Positions 25,715 through 34,531 of a stretch of DNA of 62,286 nt are shown here, piece by piece (within the stretch, counting starts at the first letter, position 1; every line of letters starts with the position of its first letter). The notes beneath the pieces are model-generated. The model was not told where the DNA came from, did not search any database, and saw only the letters and a list, made by a program, of their open reading frames with translations. The position numbers and the translations under genes are program-made. Where the stretch lies: assembly GCA_031261635.1 (NCBI GenBank), contig JAISJH010000083.1, forward strand, positions 1-62,286. The letters are read 5' to 3'. Origin of the DNA: Oscillospiraceae bacterium (lineage in GTDB: Bacteria > Bacillota > Clostridia > Oscillospirales > Oscillospiraceae).

Positions 25715-28501
25715 TCAAACCTTTATACGGACGCTGTGCGCGCCGCTTCGCATTATGACAAACGGCAGCGCGAAATCGTCAAGCGCGGCGTAACGCGCCG
25801 CTCCGTCCTTGATGTACACGCCCTCGGCGAAAAGACTGTCGATTGCACTGACATTTTCGTCGCAGAGTACCGCGTCCGTTACCTCGGCAAGCGTGATTAT
25901 ACCGCCTATGCCGAGGGTTTTGCGCTTATCGTCAATCAGCGTGTTAAGTAGTTTATGGAGCCTTAATGAAATTTCAACCGCGCCGGACGGTTCTAGCGGC
26001 ACAGCGCAAAGTTCGAAGCGGACACTAAGTTCTAAAGCGGGAATAACGCGCAGACGCGGCACAAGCGTACATTCGCAACGCTCCGCTAAATAGGCGTAAA
26101 TCTCCCCGCACAGTCCGGCGTTATCGCCGTCGTCTGTCGCGACTACGACAGTTACGCGCCCCAGTGCTTTTTCGCCGTTATCGTCAAGCCCGGTGCGGCA
26201 CTTTACGCTTGTAACCCTCACGAAATTTTCAAGCACAATCTCCTCGAAATCGCGCGTTGAAACGGGGACAAACCTGTGCCTAAAGCGGTTTTTACCTGTC
26301 CGCTCCGGCGGAGGAGCGTCCGCGCCTCCTGTCATCGGCGTGACGTTTACAAGCCCGGATATGCGCGGAACGCTTTGAAGCAGGGCGTTGACCGCGCCGG
26401 GTGCGATGTTTCCGGACGTTCCCCCGCCGTAGGTGTAGCGAACTTGTATATTGTGAACGCCCGGCGGCGGCGCCTTGCCGAATACTCCGTCGCCGAAGCG
26501 AAGCAAACCCCTTTCGCCGTCCAGTTCGTAGACCTCCTCGTCCGCTCCCGCCTGCGTGAGGGCTTCTACGCGCGTCCACTCGCGTACCGCGTTGCCGCTT
26601 ATTTCGACCTTGCAGGACTGAACCGGCTTTTCAAATAACTCAAACTCCCGCGTTACATTTTGCAAGCCGGTACTGAAAATCTGCTCCCCCGCCGCCCGGG
26701 TCTGAACCGCGCGTACGGTATTTGTATACAATCCCGCGACTACGCGCGGCTTTTCTGAATTTCCGTCGTTGCCGTTTAGCGATAGTTTAAGCCAGTGGCG
26801 GTTTAGACCGAACAGGCGCGTTTCGATTGTCGGGCGGTTGAAATAAAGCAGTACAAGCCCGCTTTTCCGCAAACCGCGTGTTTCGTCAATAAGCCGTATT
26901 GTTTCAGTCCGCAAAGCGTTTGAGGTTTCAACGGTAAGCAAACCGTCAGCGTCCGCGCCGCCGCCCACAAGCTCGAAATAGAGCGACAGCGGCTGTCCCG
27001 CGAGTGCGCCATTAAAGCCTAAATACATAGCGGGTTTATCTGTAACGGCGGGCGCGTAAATCTTAAAATCCAAGCCGCCTTTTCCATAGGCGTTTTCAAG
27101 TTCGGTAGTTTCGAGGTTATTAGTCGCGGAGATATACTCTGCCGCTTGAAATTTGATGTATCTGAAATCGCAGAGAACGCTTGTTACAAAGGGCAATAGC
27201 AAGCGCGGTCTGACGCTTAAAAAATTCTCAACGCGGGTAACGCGCGCGCGGATATAATAACCCTCGGAGGCGTTGACCTGTACGGCAGTTATATCTGCCG
27301 GGACGGTGAAGCGCAGCTCGTACCTGCGCGTTATATCTGCCTTAAAGGGGTTAATGTCGCCGCGAACGTCAAGGTGCGCCCAGCCTGTGCCGTTATAAAA
27401 CTCCCAGATTACGTCGTCTATGAAAACGTCGTCAGGCGGCAGTTTTTCCACCCGCTTCTTTTCGATTACGCGCTTCTTAAATTCAAGCGGCGCTTCGGGT
27501 TCTTTGTAGTCAACTATAACCGACGCTATATCAAGGACGCATACCACGTCCGCTCCGGCTTTTGAAAACGCCGCGTCGCTTCGTATGTAGAACGTGTCGT
27601 ATTCCGTAGGTCTGCGCCCGAAGCAGTAGCCGCCGCTACTGCTTTGTATCGGCACGCTGTCGTAGGCGAGCGCGTCAGCCTCAAAGGGGGACAGTGGTTC
27701 AAGCGTTACGGCGGCGTCTGACAGGACTATGCTACCCTCAATGTTCGCGCCCCTGTGAAACTCGCAGTAGACTGAAACGCGCCCGTTCGCGTCCGCTTCA
27801 AGCGTCCGCGCCGTGCTGTTAGTTAGCGTTATAAGGCCGCCGGACTGCGTTACCGAGTTAAAGCGTACAAATTCGCCGCCGCTATAGTATTGCCACAACG
27901 CGTTCATAGGGTCAGAGAGCGTTTCAGCGACAAGCGAAGCGGGGAACACGCCGCGCTGGCGCAGTTTAATTTTAATAGCGCAGTTGCCGGACAGTTTGAG
28001 TACGCTGTTATTAGACAGGCTAAAGTAACGGCTTTGCAAATTGTTGCCGGAGGTTTCAAAGAAGGCCTTCGGTTCCTGTAGGTCTAGCCGTTCGATAGTA
28101 TCCCTGTCGGCGTAGAAAATTTCGCTCAAAGTCGCCGAAGTCGCGTCAATGGCGTACTCCGTAGAAAAGACAATATTGCCGTCGCCGCCGGAAGCAAACA
28201 CCTCCGTAGTCGCCGGGACGTTTACCGGATTGATGTCCGCGCCGTTTGTAAAGAAGCGCACGTAGCCGGAGGAACATTTAGGCGAACGCCGCCCTACGCC
28301 CAGTAAGTTCAGAAACTCTATATAATACTTCTCCGGCAGTCGCTCATAGCGTTCAAGCGTCTGCCCGAACAGCTCCGCAAACAGCGCGGCGAGCGCCGCG
28401 CCCGGTTCCGCCTCGCCCGCGCGGAAGCGCCACTCCGGGACGTAGGCCCCGGCGCGGGTCTGCAAAGTTTTGAGTATTTCGCCGCCTGCCGTACTGTTCA
28501 C
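25715..28501 (-). CDS. Baseplate assembly protein J-like (large copy, Afp11-like)
   Basis: 928 residues. The start reads GAALAALFAELFGQTLERYE and KYYIEFLNLLGV, then a long beta-rich body; the conserved RFGDGVFGKAPPPGVHNIQV (about 675-700) and the DFEEIVLENFVRVTSVKCRT region match gpJ-like wedge proteins. The two J-like genes are adjacent, as in Afp11/Afp12. GTG start at 28501 overlaps the stop of gp25 (GTGA), with GAGGAGG upstream. It should form the wedge that ties the gp25/hub core to the outer baseplate and triggers sheath contraction. Confidence 0.87.
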   Translation of the reverse strand: MNSTAGGEILKTLQTRAGAYVPEWRFRAGEAEPGAALAALFAELFGQTLERYERLPEKYYIEFLNLLGVGRRSPKCSSGYVRFFTNGADINPVNVPATTEVFASGGDGNIVFSTEYAIDATSATLSEIFYADRDTIERLDLQEPKAFFETSGNNLQSRYFSLSNNSVLKLSGNCAIKIKLRQRGVFPASLVAETLSDPMNALWQYYSGGEFVRFNSVTQSGGLITLTNSTARTLEADANGRVSVYCEFHRGANIEGSIVLSDAAVTLEPLSPFEADALAYDSVPIQSSSGGYCFGRRPTEYDTFYIRSDAAFSKAGADVVCVLDIASVIVDYKEPEAPLEFKKRVIEKKRVEKLPPDDVFIDDVIWEFYNGTGWAHLDVRGDINPFKADITRRYELRFTVPADITAVQVNASEGYYIRARVTRVENFLSVRPRLLLPFVTSVLCDFRYIKFQAAEYISATNNLETTELENAYGKGGLDFKIYAPAVTDKPAMYLGFNGALAGQPLSLYFELVGGGADADGLLTVETSNALRTETIRLIDETRGLRKSGLVLLYFNRPTIETRLFGLNRHWLKLSLNGNDGNSEKPRVVAGLYTNTVRAVQTRAAGEQIFSTGLQNVTREFELFEKPVQSCKVEISGNAVREWTRVEALTQAGADEEVYELDGERGLLRFGDGVFGKAPPPGVHNIQVRYTYGGGTSGNIAPGAVNALLQSVPRISGLVNVTPMTGGADAPPPERTGKNRFRHRFVPVSTRDFEEIVLENFVRVTSVKCRTGLDDNGEKALGRVTVVVATDDGDNAGLCGEIYAYLAERCECTLVPRLRVIPALELSVRFELCAVPLEPSGAVEISLRLHKLLNTLIDDKRKTLGIGGIITLAEVTDAVLCDENVSAIDSLFAEGVYIKDGAARYAALDDFALPFVIMRSGAHSVRIKV

Positions 28502-28896
28502 TGCGCCTCCTCCGTGAAAAAGGGATAAACCTTGTTATAACGGTTATTAGTTGAGCGAACTGTATAGCCTATGTCAATCCTAAGCTCGCCCGCCGCCGAA
28601 TTTGTCAATATATCTATCGTAACATCGCGTATGCGCGGCTCCTGCAATAAAAGCTGTTCTACAAGCTCCGTCTTTATCGTTTCGTATAGTAAACTCCCCG
28701 CCGGGGCAAAGATGTAGTCGCGGATATTCGTCCCAAAACCCGGACGCATTACGCGCTCGCCCTTGTAGGTGCCTATTATAATCCGTATCGCTTCGGCGAT
28801 ATCTTCTTCGCCCGACACAATCGCTAACCGCCCCGTTTTTGTATCAATCTGCAACGGAAATTTAACGCCGCTACCAAAAAACCCTCTGCCGTTCAA
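28498..28896 (-). CDS. gp25-like baseplate wedge protein (Afp9-like)
   Basis: 132 residues, normal gp25 length. Contains the family core: EAIRIIIGTYKGERVMRPGF, GTNIRDYIFAPAG and the LLQEPRIRDV stretch with the conserved E-P-R. gp25 nucleates sheath assembly at the baseplate. Start codon is TTG, overlapping the stop of the spike gene (TTGA); no strong ribosome site is visible, so it relies on translational coupling. Confidence 0.92.
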   Translation of the reverse strand: MNGRGFFGSGVKFPLQIDTKTGRLAIVSGEEDIAEAIRIIIGTYKGERVMRPGFGTNIRDYIFAPAGSLLYETIKTELVEQLLLQEPRIRDVTIDILTNSAAGELRIDIGYTVRSTNNRYNKVYPFFTEEAQ

Positions 28897-29672
28897 TTTA
28901 TTTTCACCACCGAGCCTTTCACGTTCGTTATACCGCCCGATTGCAGCGTTAACTGTCCCTGCGCTTTTAGCTCTATTTGCGCGGCGTTTATGTTCGCGGA
29001 GCTTTTGCCTTTAAGCTCAATCGTCGCGGCTTCGGCTTTCAGCGATTGCTTTGACTCAATTTCCGCGCTTCCGGCGGAATTTAGCGTTATCTTGCTGTCG
29101 CCCGCCGAGAGGATTAGTTTCGTCTTGGCTTTAAGCGTTATCGTGCCGCCTTTTATGTCGAGCGTTAGGGCGTTTTTGCCGTCTTTGTCCGATATTGATA
29201 TGACCTCCGCTTCGTCGTCAAGTTTTACCGCCGCGCCTTTAGGTGTTATCAGCGTTAGTTTTTCCTTGCCGTCTTTCAGGTCGAGTTTTATTTCAAGCCC
29301 TTTTTTAGTTTTGATTGCCGCCGTTTCGCTCTTTCCGTCAACTGCGGCGTAGGGGGCTTTCTGCGAGCCTGTCCAGACGCCGCCGAGTATGACCGGGCGC
29401 GTAATCTCACCGAACAAGTAGGCGATAACGACTAAATCGCCTACATTTGGAAAGAAAAAGAAGCCGGAACCGTCAGAACCCCAGGGCGTTAGATGATAGC
29501 ACCACTCGGTTTCCCTGACCTCCGCGTCGGCCGTGACGGGTCTGCACTTAACGCGCCCCAGTTTTTCCGGGTCGCTGAGGTTCGTAACAGTTGCCAGAAC
29601 AAGGGAATCGTAGCGCGGCGTACCCGCGATTCCTCCGTCCCTGTCGCCTGACAGCGCGTCCATAATGCTCAT
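28893..29672 (-). CDS. gp5/gpV-like central spike protein
   Basis: 259 residues. The OB-fold part is recognised from VLATVTNLSDPEKLGRVKC, TPWGSDGSGFFFFPNVGD and the EITRPVILGGVWTG loop. It is followed by a repetitive beta-helix (TLDIKGGTITLKAKTKLILS and similar, about 120-259), the needle that carries the PAAR-like tip. In Afp8 and VgrG this is fused to the hub; here it is separate. ATG 29672 overlaps the hub stop (ATGA), with AAAGGAG upstream. Confidence 0.92.
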   Translation of the reverse strand: MSIMDALSGDRDGGIAGTPRYDSLVLATVTNLSDPEKLGRVKCRPVTADAEVRETEWCYHLTPWGSDGSGFFFFPNVGDLVVIAYLFGEITRPVILGGVWTGSQKAPYAAVDGKSETAAIKTKKGLEIKLDLKDGKEKLTLITPKGAAVKLDDEAEVISISDKDGKNALTLDIKGGTITLKAKTKLILSAGDSKITLNSAGSAEIESKQSLKAEAATIELKGKSSANINAAQIELKAQGQLTLQSGGITNVKGSVVKIN

Positions 29673-30769
29673 AGTGATTTTGCTCCTTTCAGTGTAAATT
29701 CAGTAGTAAAACCGTCGGAGGCTGAAATAGAGTGCGTGACTTTATCAATATAATAGGTAGCGTTCGAGGCCTTATCCATTCCCCCGAGTTTTATATAACG
29801 CCCCGGTATAAGCTCCGGGAGGCCTATGCACGTTCCCTTGCCGCTAACGTATTGCAGGGAGTATTTATTGAAAAGGTTCTGCGCTATGCGCTTGCACTGC
29901 TCGGCGGTATAGACCGCCGCCACCGCTACCGATTTAACGAGCGCGTTAAACTCCGGCGCGGCATCGGCGGCTTCGCTGCCGCTCCCGGAAAGGCTTGACG
30001 ACGAGGCCTCGCCGCTTATCGGCTTGCCGTTTTTATCAAGCGAGTTGACAACGACCTTTCCAACCTGCTCCGACAGCGATACTGACCTATTAAAACTCAG
30101 GAGCGACGAGCCGAGGTTCAGCGTTATAAGCGGCGAGGTAAAACTCAGCACACTCTTATAAATCAATACGCCCTGTACGACGAAAAAGTTAACCCCGCTG
30201 CGTTCCGCGAGCAGAGACAGCCAGTCGTAATCCGACATATTCTGCTTTACTGTTTCAATTTTAATATCCGGGATATCCTCAAACTCCAGCTTTTTAGCAT
30301 AACCCTTACTGACGCACTGCCCGAGGAGTTCCTTTGCCGCCTCCGACAGGGTTTTATTCTCAAAATATTTGCTTGTAACGGCGTTCATAAGGTAGCCGCT
30401 CGCGTCAATGCCGGAAAAGGTGATACTCGGCAAGGCGTTCCCGCTGTAGCTTACGCTTACACTGTCGATGTAGCCGTAGAAGATGAGCTTCTTTGTTCCG
30501 TAGCCCGCGTGGATTTCAAGCGTTTCGCCCACCTTTACCGTGTCAAGCAGATTGTCAAGCCACTTGCTGTTTTCAAGGTCGTACATATCCTCAATGACAA
30601 CGCTCGCGCCCCCGGCGGCTTTGCCGGAATCTATATCAACCGATACGGTTGGAAGCGGAACCCCCGTAGCGTCAATAACCCTCCCGCCGATAACAAGCTT
30701 TACAGAGGGAACAAGGAAGCCGCCGTATTTGAGTTCAAGCGCGCTGAAATCGTAGGTAGAGTTATCCAA
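29669..30769 (-). CDS. gpD/gp27-like baseplate hub protein
   Basis: About 366 residues. The body has VVIEDMYDLEN and GYGTKKLIFYGYIDSVSV, SDYDWLSLLAERSGVNFFVV and TYYIDKVTHSI, all usual in the gpD/gp27 hub that forms the trimeric ring beneath the tube. The start is uncertain: the open frame begins with TTG 30805 inside an R2 repeat, whereas TTG 30769 lies after AAAGGA and gives a start at LDNSTYDFSALELKYGG. I prefer 30769, at the cost of a 12-base spacing. The upstream flank seems to have been replaced by a repeat insertion. Confidence 0.87.
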   Translation of the reverse strand: MDNSTYDFSALELKYGGFLVPSVKLVIGGRVIDATGVPLPTVSVDIDSGKAAGGASVVIEDMYDLENSKWLDNLLDTVKVGETLEIHAGYGTKKLIFYGYIDSVSVSYSGNALPSITFSGIDASGYLMNAVTSKYFENKTLSEAAKELLGQCVSKGYAKKLEFEDIPDIKIETVKQNMSDYDWLSLLAERSGVNFFVVQGVLIYKSVLSFTSPLITLNLGSSLLSFNRSVSLSEQVGKVVVNSLDKNGKPISGEASSSSLSGSGSEAADAAPEFNALVKSVAVAAVYTAEQCKRIAQNLFNKYSLQYVSGKGTCIGLPELIPGRYIKLGGMDKASNATYYIDKVTHSISASDGFTTEFTLKGAKSL

Positions 30770-30785
30770 ACTGTTTTGCAATCCT

Positions 30786-31100
30786 TTCGTAGGGGCGGGT
30801 TTCAAACCCGCCCTCCCCCGTCCCGGCGTTCTCCCCGTCCCGGCGCCGTGCGCCGTCTTTGCGAAGCACCGGTACGCCCGAGATACGCACGGCGTTACAG
30901 GTGCGAAGCAATCCAGTGCCGGGGGGAAAACATACGTATGTTACGCTCCCGGCACTGGATTGCCGCGCCGGTTTCAATGCTACGTATCGTGGGCTTTCCG
31001 CGGCTCGCAATGACGGACTGTTTAGTCGTTACCTTTTTAATATACGTTCTTAATTTAATACACGGTTTTAATCAGCATACGTTTTTAATCGGGTTAACCC
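30786..31100. repeat. Repeat block (R2, R1) between hub and LysM genes
   Basis: R2 hairpin at 30790-30813, GC palindromes, then a complete R1 module at 30855-31013. The R2 hairpin covers the possible first codons of the hub gene. Bases 31014-31100 are AT-rich and show no gene. Confidence 0.83.
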
Positions 31101-31826
31101 TCAAATCGCGGGAATATTTATCATCTCGCCGCTTTTCAATAAGCGCGGATTAGCCAGCGCGTTCGCGTTTGCAATACTCCGCCATTGCGATACATCGCCG
31201 TAGGCTTCAGCAGATAGCGACCATAGCGCGTCGCCTGTTTTGCCTGTGCGGACTTTGCTTGTGTCGGGTGAATTTCGCGGATTGGCTTTTGCGAGTTTCG
31301 CGGGGGCAATGTATTCCGTGAACGTTACGTTTAGTATCGCGCGGACGGGGTTGCCGTCCTCGTTGAACTTCGTAAAACGCTGGCTGCACTCTGTCAGTAC
31401 GCCCGTAAAGGACAGCGAACCCCAGGCTACCGTTAAAATTGGCGGGGCGTGAGTATTATCGTTAATCGTCATCAGATTATAAATCTTTTTTGTATAGTCG
31501 CGCACGTCAAGTTTATCCGGCGAGACTGACAGCGCGTTCTTTTTTAGGCTGTTGCTGTCGGCGACCGTGCCGCCCGCCTCCTCGCCCGCGCTGAACGTAT
31601 CGAAAAACAGCTCGAAGGTCAGCTTCTGCGCGCCGCCGCCCAGGAACTGCTGCGCCTCTCCGTCCTGCCCTAAGCCCTGCGCCGAGCCGTAGCGGACGCT
31701 CCGCGACTGCGTATAGCTCTCCGGGTTATACAGCACGTAAATCTCTTTCCCCGCCTTGACGCTGTTATTGACGATACACATTTTAGCGAGCGGCGCGGAA
31801 AAATACGGGTTTGAGCGACCTTTCAT
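31101..31826 (-). CDS. LysM-domain baseplate hub protein (Afp7/gp53-like)
   Basis: 241 residues. The N-terminal two thirds read like the CIS hub-adaptor family (YVLYNPESYTQSRSVRYG and KLTFELFFDTFSAGEEAGG). The C-terminal 50 residues (TGKTGDALWSLSAEAYGD then ANPRLLKSGEMINIP) form a LysM domain, which holds the hub to the wedge in phage and CIS baseplates rather than binding peptidoglycan. ATG 31826 with GTAGAGG upstream. Confidence 0.9.
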   Translation of the reverse strand: MKGRSNPYFSAPLAKMCIVNNSVKAGKEIYVLYNPESYTQSRSVRYGSAQGLGQDGEAQQFLGGGAQKLTFELFFDTFSAGEEAGGTVADSNSLKKNALSVSPDKLDVRDYTKKIYNLMTINDNTHAPPILTVAWGSLSFTGVLTECSQRFTKFNEDGNPVRAILNVTFTEYIAPAKLAKANPRNSPDTSKVRTGKTGDALWSLSAEAYGDVSQWRSIANANALANPRLLKSGEMINIPAI

Positions 31827-31835
31827 ATCGAGCCT

Positions 31836-32663
31836 CTACAGTCCGAGCCGCCTACGCTCTGTAATCAGGCGGTTTTCGATTACTTTATAAACCTTGTCGG
31901 CGAGTTTATTAACATCGCGCTGTGTGAACGCCTGCGGTTTCGCGCTGTCGTCGGATTTTAGGCGCATATCAACGGGCTGTACGGCTTTTGTCGCGGTCAG
32001 CGCGGTTTTAGGAGCAGTCCAAACGCTCTGCGGGGTTTTGTTTGCGGTGAATTGAGTGTCAGAGTTTACCGCCGTGCCTGCGACAGTCTGAAAACTGTTT
32101 TTCAGAAAACTTCCCGCCCAGTCCGGCATTTTGCTGAAAGTCCCGCCCGCCGCTTCGGGTGTCGCGAAATTTTGAACCCCCGGAGTGAATATAAGCCTAA
32201 GTGGTGGTTTTAGCGCGAAATACGTATATACGCTCTCTTTGCGGACAAGGTTCCTGACAACATTTTCAAACAGCGGCGAAGCGAAAATTTTCAAGTATTC
32301 CCCGGCACCAGCGGAACTCGAAAAGCTCTGCTTTGAGCCGTATACATCGCCCGCGAAACGCAGTATATTCCGCGCAACGGCCGCAAGCTTTGAGCTTGCC
32401 GCGCTATTTGCTCCCGGTTTTAGCAGGAAATGTTTATAGATTGCGTCCCTATTAAAATTTTGTCGGACAGTTATAGTTACATTAACGTTCGGAGCTTGCG
32501 GAACTACGGAATTTTTCGATGTATTCAGAAACTCCAGCTCGTCAAAACGTCGGAGGTTTATTGAACTTTGGTATTTTGCGGCTATCCCCTCCGCGAAAGG
32601 TATCGACGCCGACGCCTCCATAAGCCGCGTAAGCGGCGTGATTTCACTTAGCGTAATATTCAT
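31836..32663 (-). CDS. Hypothetical CIS structural protein with basic C-terminal helix
   Basis: 275 residues, function not recognised. The middle is Ala/Ser/Thr-rich. The last 30 residues (RDVNKLADKVYKVIENRLIT, then ERRRLGL) are a basic helix that I associate with proteins encoded between tube and LysM genes in Afp-type clusters of Gram-positives; that link is from memory. Its ATG follows directly on the TAA of the tube paralogue. The lack of transmembrane or signal segments and the position suggest a cytoplasmic particle component. Confidence 0.6.
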   Translation of the reverse strand: MNITLSEITPLTRLMEASASIPFAEGIAAKYQSSINLRRFDELEFLNTSKNSVVPQAPNVNVTITVRQNFNRDAIYKHFLLKPGANSAASSKLAAVARNILRFAGDVYGSKQSFSSSAGAGEYLKIFASPLFENVVRNLVRKESVYTYFALKPPLRLIFTPGVQNFATPEAAGGTFSKMPDWAGSFLKNSFQTVAGTAVNSDTQFTANKTPQSVWTAPKTALTATKAVQPVDMRLKSDDSAKPQAFTQRDVNKLADKVYKVIENRLITERRRLGL

Positions 32664-33086
32664 TTAGAAACACCCGTTGTGAATAAATTCGAGCCGCGTT
32701 ACGGCGAGTTCCGACTTCATAGCGTTCAGCGGGGGGCCTATGTATTTTACCGGGAGCGCGTCTGTTACGAGCCACTCGCGCTTTACCTCGCCGGACGGGG
32801 CGCGGAGTTCTATAGTGCCGTTCAGCCTTTTTGTTATCCCGAGGTTGACGCTCATTATCCACTCCGCGAACGCGTCCGCGCCGGAGAGCGTGCCTTGTTC
32901 AAGCACTAAGGTCTGCGGGACAACCCCCTTGAAAAAGCGGCGCGGATAATTCGTGCCGCCCTCGCTGTAGGTTTCCCACTCAAACTCAACGTCAAGCCCG
33001 CTTACGGACGTAAACTCGCCGGATACTCCCGCGCCTATACCCTCAAAGTGAACCGTGAAAAACGAAGCCGGGATAAAATCAAACAT
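32664..33086 (-). CDS. CIS inner tube paralogue (Afp5-like)
   Basis: 140 residues, T4 gp19-like tube fold. Typical features: FTVHFEGIGAGVSGEFTSVS, GLDVEFEWETYSEGGTNYPR and the C-terminal LEFIHNGCF. The GxSG-type loop and the strand order match the other two tube genes here. It probably makes the first rings of the tube next to the baseplate. Only 2 bases separate it from the upstream tube paralogue, and the downstream gene begins directly at its stop. Confidence 0.87.
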   Translation of the reverse strand: MFDFIPASFFTVHFEGIGAGVSGEFTSVSGLDVEFEWETYSEGGTNYPRRFFKGVVPQTLVLEQGTLSGADAFAEWIMSVNLGITKRLNGTIELRAPSGEVKREWLVTDALPVKYIGPPLNAMKSELAVTRLEFIHNGCF

Positions 33087-33088
33087 TT

Positions 33089-33565
33089 TCAGCCTTTCAG
33101 CACTTCGCGGCTATAGCCGTGATAGGCAAACTCAACCTTCTCGCTCAAAACGGCGTTTTGCAGGGCGTCCATTTCCGCGAGTTCATACGAAACCGGCAGA
33201 GCGTCATACAGCGTCCAGCGGATTGCGCGGGTTCCGGCGTAGTCGAGCGCGTAAATATTGACTTTGCGAAACATATTTTTCCCGCTCGCCGCCGCCGAGT
33301 TTCCCGGGGCTACTCGTTTCAGCCAGTCAAGCAGTACGCCGCCGCCGATTACGCCCTTTGTAAGGCTCGCGTTTTCGTAGGTCGTGAGCGCGGGGATATG
33401 GCGCAGAACGCCGCGCGGTTCCGCGCCCGTCCGCGCAGTTACCGTTTCAGTCCGCGCGCGTATGCCGGAAAAAGCCGTGAACGCCGCCTGTACCGCGCTT
33501 CCCCCGTCCTCTATTTCCACTATGAAGCGGTACGCCGCCAAGGGTTCCTGTATTTTTGTCGTCAT
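33089..33565 (-). CDS. CIS inner tube paralogue (tube initiator)
   Basis: 158 residues, T4 gp19-like. Seen in YRFIVEIEDGGSAVQAAFTA, FSGIRARTETVTARTGAEPR, and the C-terminal VLSEKVEFAYHGYSREV. It is more diverged than the major tube protein and lies beside a second small paralogue, which suggests that these two build the baseplate-proximal tube rings. ATG 33565 with AATAGGT upstream. Three tube-type proteins in one cluster is within the normal range (Afp has Afp1 and Afp5). Confidence 0.83.
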   Translation of the reverse strand: MTTKIQEPLAAYRFIVEIEDGGSAVQAAFTAFSGIRARTETVTARTGAEPRGVLRHIPALTTYENASLTKGVIGGGVLLDWLKRVAPGNSAAASGKNMFRKVNIYALDYAGTRAIRWTLYDALPVSYELAEMDALQNAVLSEKVEFAYHGYSREVLKG

Positions 33566-33575
33566 AACATTTTAC

Positions 33576-33758
33576 CTATTTGAAGTCTATGCGCTCGTTT
33601 CGATTACCGCTGAGTTGCCTGTTAATCTCCGATACCCTAGCGCACCAGTTCCGCCGCTCGCTATGCTCCATTTTTAATAACTGCTCCGGCGCCCAGTGCA
33701 GGTAATAGGCTAAAAAGGCCATCTCGTCGTACAGTCTGTCCCGCGGGTATAAAGTCAA
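33576..33758 (-). CDS. DUF6760-type small CIS protein
   Basis: Sixty residues with the family pattern YPRDRLYDEMAFLAYYLHWA and the later EHSERRNWCARVSEIN. Proteins like this occur next to the tail assembly gene in Afp/PVC-type clusters; their function is unknown to me. TTG start overlaps the stop of the upstream gene (TTGA), and no separate ribosome site is visible, so it is translated by coupling. Confidence 0.82.
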   Translation of the reverse strand: MTLYPRDRLYDEMAFLAYYLHWAPEQLLKMEHSERRNWCARVSEINRQLSGNRNERIDFK

Positions 33759-34120
33759 CTCAGCGGCGTTAAAAAATCCGGCGGCACGTCAAACTCCTCC
33801 CCGCAGTGGCTACAGACGACTTTATAAACCGGCATATCAAGAGTATTGATACGCTGGTATAAATCCTGCAAAAACATTAAATCCATTGTATAGAGGCTCT
33901 CGATAACGCGAGTGTTGATAACCGACACGCTCCCGAGTTTTATAACAACCCTCGACAGCAGCGCAACCGCAAGATAAGCGGGGTTTTGCTGAACCTTAGG
34001 GTCGCGCATAGGCAAAATCTCATCTGCGGCGGTAGCAAGCCGCATAATCCCGGAGCGGTGCAAATCACCGCTCTGGTCTAAATAACCGCGTGGGAGGGTG
34101 AAGTCGTATTCTGTCTGCAT
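33755..34120 (-). CDS. Phage tail assembly-type protein with CxxC pair
   Basis: 121 residues. The first 80 (YDFTLPRGYLDQSGDLHRSG, then IMRLATAADEILPMRDPKVQ) match a small protein found next to tube genes in CIS and phage clusters, thought to act as a tail assembly factor. The C-terminus contains CSHCGEEF, one half of a zinc knuckle, possibly completed by dimerisation. ATG 34120 with GAGGAT upstream. The tail chaperone and the DUF6760 protein are co-translated. Confidence 0.78.
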   Translation of the reverse strand: MQTEYDFTLPRGYLDQSGDLHRSGIMRLATAADEILPMRDPKVQQNPAYLAVALLSRVVIKLGSVSVINTRVIESLYTMDLMFLQDLYQRINTLDMPVYKVVCSHCGEEFDVPPDFLTPLS

Positions 34121-34531
34121 AGTTAGGTATCCTCAATGTTGGTGTGTGGAAATACGGAAGGCAAGGCGGTGGGACGTGGTGGGGCGGTTTCCGCGCCGTG
34201 CGCGGGGGCGTCCCCCGTCCTGCCCTCGTCCCGGCGCCGTGCGCCGTCTTTGCGAAGCACCGGTACGCTTGCGATACGTAGGACGTTACAGGTGCGAAGC
34301 AATCCAGTGCTGGGGGGACAACATACGTCCCAACGTATCGCAGGATACTACGTCAACCCTGGATTGCTTCGCCGCATATCATAGGTACGTATCGCAAGTG
34401 CGGTGACGGCTTCGCAAAGACGGGCTTGGCTTCGCCCAGCCCTGTCCCGGCGCAATGCGCCGGGACGACGCACACGGGGTTACGTCCGCGCACGGCGTAG
34501 CCGCCCCGCCGCTACGCGCCGTAGCCTCCCC
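34121..34531. repeat. Repeat block (R1) between major tube and assembly genes
   Basis: GC palindromes, then a complete R1 module at 34246-34421, then CCGGCGCAATGCGCCGG at 34448-34464 and further R5 palindromes up to the stop of the tube gene. It splits the sheath-tube pair from the rest of the CIS operon. Confidence 0.82.

Noticed and set aside
30509-31153. Plus-strand frame of 214 residues across the hub gene and a repeat
   Set aside because: Antisense to the hub gene and continued by repeat DNA; no ribosome site.
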